Below are positions 5,378 through 9,365 of a stretch of 9,365 bases of DNA, piece after piece. The stretch's first letter is position 1; each line of letters begins with the position of its first letter. This DNA is from X23 sp050251575 (GTDB taxonomy: Bacteria > Bacillota > Clostridia > SK-Y3), in NCBI GenBank assembly GCA_050251575.1, contig JBFWMP010000113.1:1-9365 (forward strand). Reading direction: 5' to 3'. The translations under genes were made by a program, and so were the position numbers. The notes beneath the pieces were generated by a model, which was not told where the DNA came from, did no database searches, and saw only the letters and a program-made list of their open reading frames with translations.

Positions 5378-6106
5378 CTATATCATTCTGCCTATTTCTT
5401 TTTTCAATCTACTAATAATCCTTTTCTCAAGCCTGGAAATGTATGACTGAGAAATCCCAAGCATATCGGCAACTTCTTTCTGCGTTTTTTCAACACCACT
5501 TTGCAACCCAAACCGAAGTTCCATGATTTTTTTTTCTCTTGAAGATAACTTTCTCATAGCCAATTCCAACAGCTGTTTGTCTACCTCATCCTCAATACTT
5601 CTATAAATAAGATCATTATCAGTACCTAATATGTCTGATAAAAGAAGCTCATTCCCATCCCAATCAATATTCAAAGGTTCGTCAATAGATATTTCTGTTT
5701 TTGACGTATTATTCTTTCTAAGAAACATAAGAATTTCATTCTCAATACATCTTGATGCATAAGTAGCAAGCTTGATATTTTTCTCTGGATTAAATGTATT
5801 AATTGCTTTTATTAATCCAATCGTGCCTATAGAAATAAGATCTTCTACTCCTACACCTGTATTCTCAAATTTTCTGGCTATATAAACTACTAGCCTTAGA
5901 TTTCTTTCAATTAATATGGTTTTTACTGCGAAGTCCTCTCGTTCCAATTTTGAAATAAGATAATTCTCTTCTTCCGAGGTAAGAGGCGGTGGTAATGCTT
6001 CACTGCCACCTATATAATGTATTTCTTTTGAAATATGAAGCTTTAATCTTTGCAGCAGCCATATGTACTTAATTGTTAAAGACATTTTTACATTTAATAG
6101 TTTCAA
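5378..6106 (-). CDS. sigE: RNA polymerase sporulation sigma factor SigE precursor (pro-sigma-E)
   Basis: 242 residues. Early mother-cell sigma factor, made as an inactive membrane-associated precursor. The first 30 residues are a basic/hydrophobic pro-sequence (KYIWLLQRLKLHISKEIH); by analogy with B. subtilis, SpoIIGA cuts just before Y31-IGGSEALPPPL. Region 2 covers about 63-133, including NLRLVVYIARKFENTGVGVE and LATYASRCIENEILMFLRKN. The linker is IDEPLNIDWDGNELLLSDIL. Region 4 at about 185-237 has the helix-turn-helix KTQKEVADMLGISQSYISRLE. The start is TTG at 6104-6106 with AAAGGAGAGGG directly upstream; the next ATG, seven codons in, has no ribosome site and would shorten the pro-sequence to 23 residues. 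It starts 17 nt after the spoIIGA stop, so protease and substrate are cotranscribed. Confidence 0.98.
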   Translation of the reverse strand: MKLLNVKMSLTIKYIWLLQRLKLHISKEIHYIGGSEALPPPLTSEEENYLISKLEREDFAVKTILIERNLRLVVYIARKFENTGVGVEDLISIGTIGLIKAINTFNPEKNIKLATYASRCIENEILMFLRKNNTSKTEISIDEPLNIDWDGNELLLSDILGTDNDLIYRSIEDEVDKQLLELAMRKLSSREKKIMELRFGLQSGVEKTQKEVADMLGISQSYISRLEKRIISRLKKEIGRMI

Positions 6107-6111
6107 TGCTA

Positions 6112-6122
6112 CCCTCTCCTTT
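6112..6122 (-). promoter_or_regulatory. Ribosome binding site supporting the TTG start of sigE
   Basis: Minus strand AAAGGAGAGGG lies immediately after the spoIIGA stop codon and 5-9 nt before TTG at 6104-6106. No comparable site precedes the downstream ATG at 6083-6085. Confidence 0.8.
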
Positions 6123-6123
6123 A

Positions 6124-7032
6124 TTATCCGATAACCTCAGGATGCAATAGTGCCTTATAGGTATCGTCCCTTGACAGCCTTTTATTGTATATACCTATAA
6201 TAATGTCCTTTAAGTCTTTCTTACGACCATCTTCTACTATTTCTATCTCATCCGGTTTGAATCCAATCAGCATACCATTTTCTTTTCCTAAAGAAGAAAA
6301 TGGTATCAGCCTAAACCGAGATATCCATATTGATTCGGACATTACCTTAGAAATTACATTCAAGTCATTATCACCATATTCATTAAATATATTTTGAATC
6401 TCGCTCGGAAGTAATTCTTTAACCGCTTGGAATTCAACAATCACAACAGGAAAATTGGAAATAGGATCATGTAAAGAATTTCCGGTATCTATCAATGCAT
6501 CCACGCATATACTTTTATTATCAAACATTATTTGCAATGGAATAAGCATATTTTCCTTATGAAGATTTTTTTGCAATACCCTCCATGTGATTCTGATAAT
6601 GATGTAGGCGATCATACTGGATATTATCAATGTCTTCCATGGTAAGTTAAAGTAAATAATTCCGTTGCTTAGAAGCGCACCTGCAAAAGCTCCGACATTC
6701 GTAAAATAAAACAATCCTAGTGCTGCTCCACCAAATGTAAAAGATACTGCGTAAAACGTTGCCAATACTCTAAAGAAAACTCTCACCTTTTCAATGTTAA
6801 AAGCAATCGCAATCAGCAGCATTGAAAAAACAACTTTTGCCATCATCGTATAATAGATTTTAAAAGCAGGAAAAAACATGATAACGGCATAAATAGCACC
6901 AACTGCAGCTCCAGTCAACAATCTGACAGTAGATATTTTTTGTTTTGACATTTTCCCTGTAGTCCAAAGGAGTGCATAATTTATTAATAGATTTACAATA
7001 AATAAAACATCTACATATACAACCGGCTTCAC
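6124..7032 (-). CDS. spoIIGA: Sporulation sigma-E factor-processing peptidase SpoIIGA
   Basis: 302 residues from the chosen GTG start. Membrane-embedded aspartic protease of the sporulation septum that removes the pro-sequence of pro-sigma-E after a signal from the forespore (SpoIIR in B. subtilis). The N-terminal half is hydrophobic with about five or six membrane segments (roughly residues 4-23, 36-55, 62-80, 86-108, 112-129, 135-150). The C-terminal half is soluble and carries the catalytic motif DALIDTGNSLHDP, with Asp182 in this numbering. The conserved RLIPFSSLGKENGMLIGFKPDEI segment follows. An ATG five codons upstream (7047) gives a longer reading, but it has no ribosome site; instead its own codons ATGGAGG supply GGAGG 8 nt before the GTG at 7030-7032. 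The shorter start also matches homologues that begin just before the xxYxDVxxxxN helix. First gene of the spoIIGA-sigE operon. Confidence 0.96.
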   Translation of the reverse strand: MKPVVYVDVLFIVNLLINYALLWTTGKMSKQKISTVRLLTGAAVGAIYAVIMFFPAFKIYYTMMAKVVFSMLLIAIAFNIEKVRVFFRVLATFYAVSFTFGGAALGLFYFTNVGAFAGALLSNGIIYFNLPWKTLIISSMIAYIIIRITWRVLQKNLHKENMLIPLQIMFDNKSICVDALIDTGNSLHDPISNFPVVIVEFQAVKELLPSEIQNIFNEYGDNDLNVISKVMSESIWISRFRLIPFSSLGKENGMLIGFKPDEIEIVEDGRKKDLKDIIIGIYNKRLSRDDTYKALLHPEVIG

Positions 7033-7040
7033 AATTTTTG

Positions 7041-7045
7041 CCTCC
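7041..7045 (-). promoter_or_regulatory. Ribosome binding site fixing the GTG start of spoIIGA
   Basis: Minus strand GGAGG, 8 nt before GTG at 7030-7032. It is part of the codons ATG GAG G of the longer open frame, which has no ribosome site of its own. Confidence 0.75.
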
Positions 7046-7075
7046 ATACTTAATACATTATTCTTCTATTTACTA

Positions 7076-7093
7076 ATATTCGAAAGCGAATAT
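7076..7093. repeat. Inverted repeat just downstream of the predicted spoIIGA start point
   Basis: ATATTCG-aaag-CGAATAT, 7-bp arms with a 4-nt centre, at about +4 to +21 of the predicted transcript. It could be a small 5' hairpin in the mRNA or a protein site. Its function is not evident. Confidence 0.5.
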
Positions 7094-7103
7094 ATTTATG
7101 AAT

Positions 7104-7136
7104 ATTATATATGATAGATGATTAGAATTTTGTCAA
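7104..7136 (-). promoter_or_regulatory. spoIIG-type promoter (sigma-A, long spacer, Spo0A-dependent)
   Basis: Minus strand -35 TTGACA (7131-7136, six of six) and -10 TATAAT (7104-7109, six of six) separated by 21 bp, too far apart for ordinary sigma-A use. The B. subtilis spoIIG promoter has the same oddity (22 bp as I recall), where Spo0A~P lets polymerase use the pair. The sequence here also has a Spo0A box over the -35. Predicted start near 7097, leader about 65 nt to the GTG. Weaker -10 options with 17-19 bp spacing exist (CATATA, TATATA) because the spacer end is AT-rich. Confidence 0.78.
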
Positions 7137-7138
7137 AA
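7128..7138 (+). promoter_or_regulatory. Spo0A box overlapping the spoIIGA -35
   Basis: TTTTGTCAAAA on the plus strand matches the Spo0A box TTTGTCRAAAA with the permitted A at R. It covers the -35 TTGACA of the promoter, where activated Spo0A acts in B. subtilis spoIIG. A second upstream box is not obvious; part of that region is taken up by the ftsZ terminator. Confidence 0.7.
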
Positions 7139-7152
7139 CCTGCACTTAATAC

Positions 7153-7191
7153 AAAAAAATAACGACATGAATATTCATATCGTTATTTTTT
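7153..7191 (-). terminator. Intrinsic terminator of ftsZ
   Basis: About 32 nt after the ftsZ stop. Minus strand RNA folds as AAAAUAACGAUAUGAAU / AUUCAUGUCGUUAUUUU with only one non-Watson-Crick pair, a G-U wobble, followed by a run of U. Read as plus-strand RNA the same position is a C-A mismatch, so it is optimised for transcripts coming from ftsZ. It separates the division cluster from the sporulation operon. Confidence 0.88.
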
Positions 7192-7222
7192 ATTTATTAT
7201 AATATTTGCTTTATTATAATAT

Positions 7223-8296
7223 CTACTTTATTTTATTCCTACGCAAAAAAGTAGGAATGTCCAAATCATCATCTACTTGTGCTTGAGAAATAGCTTTCCC
7301 ATTTATTTTATCTGCTACTGAGCTTACTCGCTTTACCTGAGGACCTTTATCAAAACCCGTCGCAATAACAGTAATTAAAATCTCATCCTTAAGGTTTTCA
7401 TCAATAACAGCCCCAAAAATGATATTCGCATCAGGATCTGCAGATTGCTGCACTAACTCCGCAGCAGCATTCACCTCAAACAATCCTAAATCACTTCCAC
7501 CTGTGATATTCAACAGAACACGGCGTGCGCCTTCAATTGATGTCTCAAGTAACGGACTGTGGATAGCCTGTCTCGCAGCTTCTTCAGCTTTATTTTCTCC
7601 CGCAGCCCTTCCTATACCCATATGCGCATAGCCGGTATCCTTCATAATGGTCTTAACATCCGCAAAATCCAAGTTTACTAATCCGGGTACTGCAATAAGA
7701 TCAGAAATCCCCTGTACACCTTGACGCAATACATCATCTGCCATTTTAAAAGCTTCCATAAAAGAAATCTTCTTTTCAGATATTTGAAGCAGACGGTCAT
7801 TAGGAATAATTACTAACGTATCAACGCAATCCTTTAATTCTGCTATCCCTTTTTCAGCATTTACCATTCTCTGTCTTCCTTCAAAGGTAAAAGGCTTTGT
7901 AACAACTCCAACAGTGAGAATGCCTAGCTCCTTTGCTATGGACGCAGCTATGGGTGCTGCACCGGTTCCTGTTCCGCCGCCCATTCCGGCAGTGACAAAT
8001 ACCATATCTGCACCTTTAACAGCTTGTGCTATTTCTTCCCGACTTTCTTCGGCAGCTTTTTGCCCTACTTCCGGATTTGCGCCCGCTCCCAACCCGCGAG
8101 TAAGCTTATCTCCAATTTGTATCTTCTGAGAAGCTTTAGACAGAAGCAGCGCCTGCTTATCAGTATTTACAGAAATAAATTCTATGCCTTGCAAGCCTGC
8201 GGAAATCATTCTATTTACTGCGTTATTACCACCCCCGCCAACACCTACAACCTTTATCTGAGCAAAATTATCCATACCTGTATCAAATTCCAACAC
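7223..8296 (-). CDS. ftsZ: Cell division protein FtsZ
   Basis: 357 residues. Tubulin-like GTPase that polymerises into the division ring at midcell and, in sporulating cells, near the poles. Residues 13-40 hold the nucleotide-binding GVGGGGNNAVNRM. The tubulin signature GGGTGTG is at 106-112, the T5-T6 region NDRLL at 166-170, and the catalytic synergy loop NLDFAD (Asn208, Asp210, Asp213). The C-terminal domain ends near 320, then a short linker and the conserved C-terminal peptide DDLDIPTFLRR, which in other bacteria binds FtsA, SepF and other partners. The start is GTG at 8294-8296, with AGGAGG 8 nt upstream; TTG is the next codon and an ATG lies at codon 8 without a ribosome site. It sits 137 nt after sbp and ends at a strong terminator. 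Confidence 0.98.
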   Translation of the reverse strand: MLEFDTGMDNFAQIKVVGVGGGGNNAVNRMISAGLQGIEFISVNTDKQALLLSKASQKIQIGDKLTRGLGAGANPEVGQKAAEESREEIAQAVKGADMVFVTAGMGGGTGTGAAPIAASIAKELGILTVGVVTKPFTFEGRQRMVNAEKGIAELKDCVDTLVIIPNDRLLQISEKKISFMEAFKMADDVLRQGVQGISDLIAVPGLVNLDFADVKTIMKDTGYAHMGIGRAAGENKAEEAARQAIHSPLLETSIEGARRVLLNITGGSDLGLFEVNAAAELVQQSADPDANIIFGAVIDENLKDEILITVIATGFDKGPQVKRVSSVADKINGKAISQAQVDDDLDIPTFLRRNKIK

Positions 8297-8346
8297 CAGA
8301 GAGTCCTCCTTTGTACTTAATTATAATAACTATACCGCATTGCTAT

Positions 8347-8374
8347 ATTATAAAATTGCAAATACCCTTGAAAA
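8347..8374 (-). promoter_or_regulatory. Possible sigma-A promoter of ftsZ
   Basis: Minus strand -10 TATAAT (8347-8352), 16 bp from TTTTCA (8369-8374), a weak four-of-six -35. The -35 falls inside the palindrome at 8367-8381. A second TATAAT at 8320-8325 lacks a -35. The 137-nt gap suggests ftsZ has its own promoter besides read-through from sbp, but the AT-rich sequence makes exact placement uncertain. Confidence 0.35.
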
Positions 8375-8381
8375 TTTCAAG
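8367..8381. repeat. Perfect palindrome upstream of ftsZ
   Basis: CTTGAAAATTTCAAG: 7-bp perfect arms around one central base, about 71 bp before the ftsZ start codon and overlapping the possible -35. The length and symmetry resemble a repressor operator, but I do not recognise the regulator. Confidence 0.5.
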
Positions 8382-8433
8382 ATACATCTATGCCTTTAAT
8401 AATAAATATTCATTACTAATTATTCATTAATAT

Positions 8434-8781
8434 TTATATATTATCGTTTTTTAAATATTTATTCAATAAAAATCTTCTAATTGTTGCAAAATTCTGAAAT
8501 AATCTTGTACCAAATACAATAACTGCGGCTAAATAAATGTCAACATCCAGCTTTTCTCCAATATATGTAAGGAATGCGGCTAACAAAGCGTTTCCAAAGA
8601 ATCCGGAAATAAATATCTTAATATTAAAGTTTTTCTGTGAACTGGCAGTAATTCCGCCGAACACAGAATCTAAAGCCGCTAAAATTGCAATCGCAACATA
8701 CGATGAATATTGCGAAGGGATATGGATTGGCGTTGCCAATCCAATAATAAGACCAAGAACTAGCGCAATCAATAATATCAA
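8434..8781 (-). CDS. sbp: Small basic membrane protein Sbp (DUF1290)
   Basis: 115 residues, close to the B. subtilis Sbp length. Predicted integral membrane protein with about four hydrophobic segments (2-20, 28-44, 54-75, 81-95) and a basic C-terminal tail (RRFLLNKYLKN). The family is found beside ftsZ/ftsA in Bacillota; its function is unknown, though its location suggests a role at the division or wall-synthesis machinery. The start is TTG at 8779-8781, immediately after the TAA of the DUF881 gene with no base between. A run of seven G (8788-8794) 6 nt before it serves as ribosome site. No ATG offers an alternative near the N-terminus. Translation is probably coupled to the upstream gene. 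Confidence 0.93.
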   Translation of the reverse strand: MILLIALVLGLIIGLATPIHIPSQYSSYVAIAILAALDSVFGGITASSQKNFNIKIFISGFFGNALLAAFLTYIGEKLDVDIYLAAVIVFGTRLFQNFATIRRFLLNKYLKNDNI

Positions 8782-9365
8782 TTAGTTCCCCCCCTTTTCT
8801 ACCGGCTGTGCATACTTAAAGTTAATCACACCATTATATCTGGGCACGAGAATCTTATTGGATTTTTTAACCGTAAATTCAATTCCCCACTGCCCCAAGA
8901 TATCCCGAACACCATTTCTTAAATTTAATGCAGCCTCTAATGTATCTGGGTCGCCAATAGCTTTTATAACAAACGGAGTAGAATGTCTATTATTATTAAC
9001 ACTCACTGTCGCTCCTGCACAGCGAATTTCACTTGTTGCTATTAATCGGTCATCATTAAGAGATAAAGCTTCTGCACCGGCATCCGCCAATTCATTGATT
9101 ACCATTAATAAGTCTTCATCATGAATGATAAAATAGTTAGGATCTATCGAATTAACTCCTTCATTAGATATTTTGCTGTCATTAAGAGTTACAATAACTC
9201 CTTTACCTTCTACATCCGTTAAACCCGCTAAAATTTCAGCACGTTTTAACTGTTCCAACAATTCTTTTGAGTAACCACTGCTTTCTGATGCTGCTTGCCG
9301 CAATGCATTAAGGTCTTTCTCATAGCGCAATAGCTCAGTATATAATTTTTCATTATTAGTTCGCT
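8782..9365 (-). CDS. DUF881 family protein (YlxW/YlxX-like), N-terminus beyond the window
   Basis: 193 codons plus the stop are visible. The frame is open to the right edge, so TTG codons such as the one at 9328-9330 need not be starts. The visible part begins with a charged coiled-coil-like stretch (about residues 1-48, NEKLYTELLRYEKDL.., ELLEQLKRAEIL), then the DUF881 domain. Its landmarks are GKGVIVTLNDS, YFIIHDEDLLMVINELADAGAEALSLNDDRL, EIRCAGATVSVNN, PFVIKAIGDPDTLEAAL and a C-terminal QPVEKGGN. Family members have an N-terminal membrane anchor, which would lie outside the window. The function is unknown; in B. subtilis two such genes (ylxW, ylxX) flank sbp upstream of ftsA-ftsZ. The stop codon is directly followed by the sbp start. 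Confidence 0.9.
   Translation of the reverse strand, partial: RTNNEKLYTELLRYEKDLNALRQAASESSGYSKELLEQLKRAEILAGLTDVEGKGVIVTLNDSKISNEGVNSIDPNYFIIHDEDLLMVINELADAGAEALSLNDDRLIATSEIRCAGATVSVNNNRHSTPFVIKAIGDPDTLEAALNLRNGVRDILGQWGIEFTVKKSNKILVPRYNGVINFKYAQPVEKGGN
8788..8794 (-). promoter_or_regulatory. G7 homopolymer acting as the sbp ribosome binding site
   Basis: Seven G on the minus strand, 6 nt before the TTG start of sbp. The same bases encode the final Lys-Gly-Gly of the DUF881 protein. A homopolymer in place of AGGAGG is unusual and could slip. Confidence 0.7.

Noticed and set aside
7914..8320. Overlapping plus-strand open frames opposite ftsZ
   Set aside because: Proline/alanine-rich shadows of the glycine-rich FtsZ GTPase domain.
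8403..8436. Terminator after sbp from arms TAAATATT / AATATTTA
   Set aside because: Pure A-T stem of 8 bp with an 18-nt loop that overlaps the sbp stop codon; too weak to call.

Overview
The window looks like chromosome from an AT-rich, anaerobic, endospore-forming member of the Clostridia (Bacillota). The evidence is a forespore/mother-cell sigma locus (spoIIGA, sigE, sigG), a clostridial-type ftsZ preceded by sbp and a DUF881 gene, and an oxygen-sensitive class III ribonucleotide reductase. Genus cannot be fixed from the sequence alone. Every gene lies on the minus strand, so the order of transcription runs from the right edge to the left edge.

Right part (9365 to about 7150): the end of a DUF881 gene (cut by the window edge), the small basic membrane protein gene sbp starting directly after its stop codon, then ftsZ, closed by a strong intrinsic terminator. 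This is the distal end of a division/cell-wall cluster. No ftsA lies between sbp and ftsZ.

Centre (7140 to 4405): spoIIGA and sigE form a tight two-gene operon (protease plus its pro-sigma substrate). Its promoter has consensus -35 and -10 hexamers held 21 bp apart with a Spo0A box over the -35, the same unusual layout as the Bacillus subtilis spoIIG promoter. sigG follows after about 200 bp that carries a candidate sigma-G-type promoter.

Between sigG and ylmC (4404 to 3627) is a 778-base non-coding stretch. Its core (3822-4232) is a mosaic of five palindromic miniature repeats: two copies of a roughly 70-bp TGTCAT...ATGACA element flanking two full elements and one half element of a GTAGGG...CCCTAC family.

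Left part (3626 to 1): a YlmC/YmxH PRC-barrel gene, then nrdR and nrdD. The nrdR promoter (perfect TTGACA, 16-bp spacer, TACAAT) carries two NrdR-box-like 16-mers whose starts are exactly 31 bp apart, one over the -10 and one in the leader, so NrdR probably represses its own operon including nrdD. A VOC (glyoxalase-fold) gene follows nrdD and runs off the left edge.

I found no new defence, mobile or biosynthetic system. The points most worth attention are the regulatory sites upstream of spoIIGA and nrdR, the mosaic repeat block, and the run of four successive genes with non-ATG starts (sbp, ftsZ, spoIIGA, sigE).
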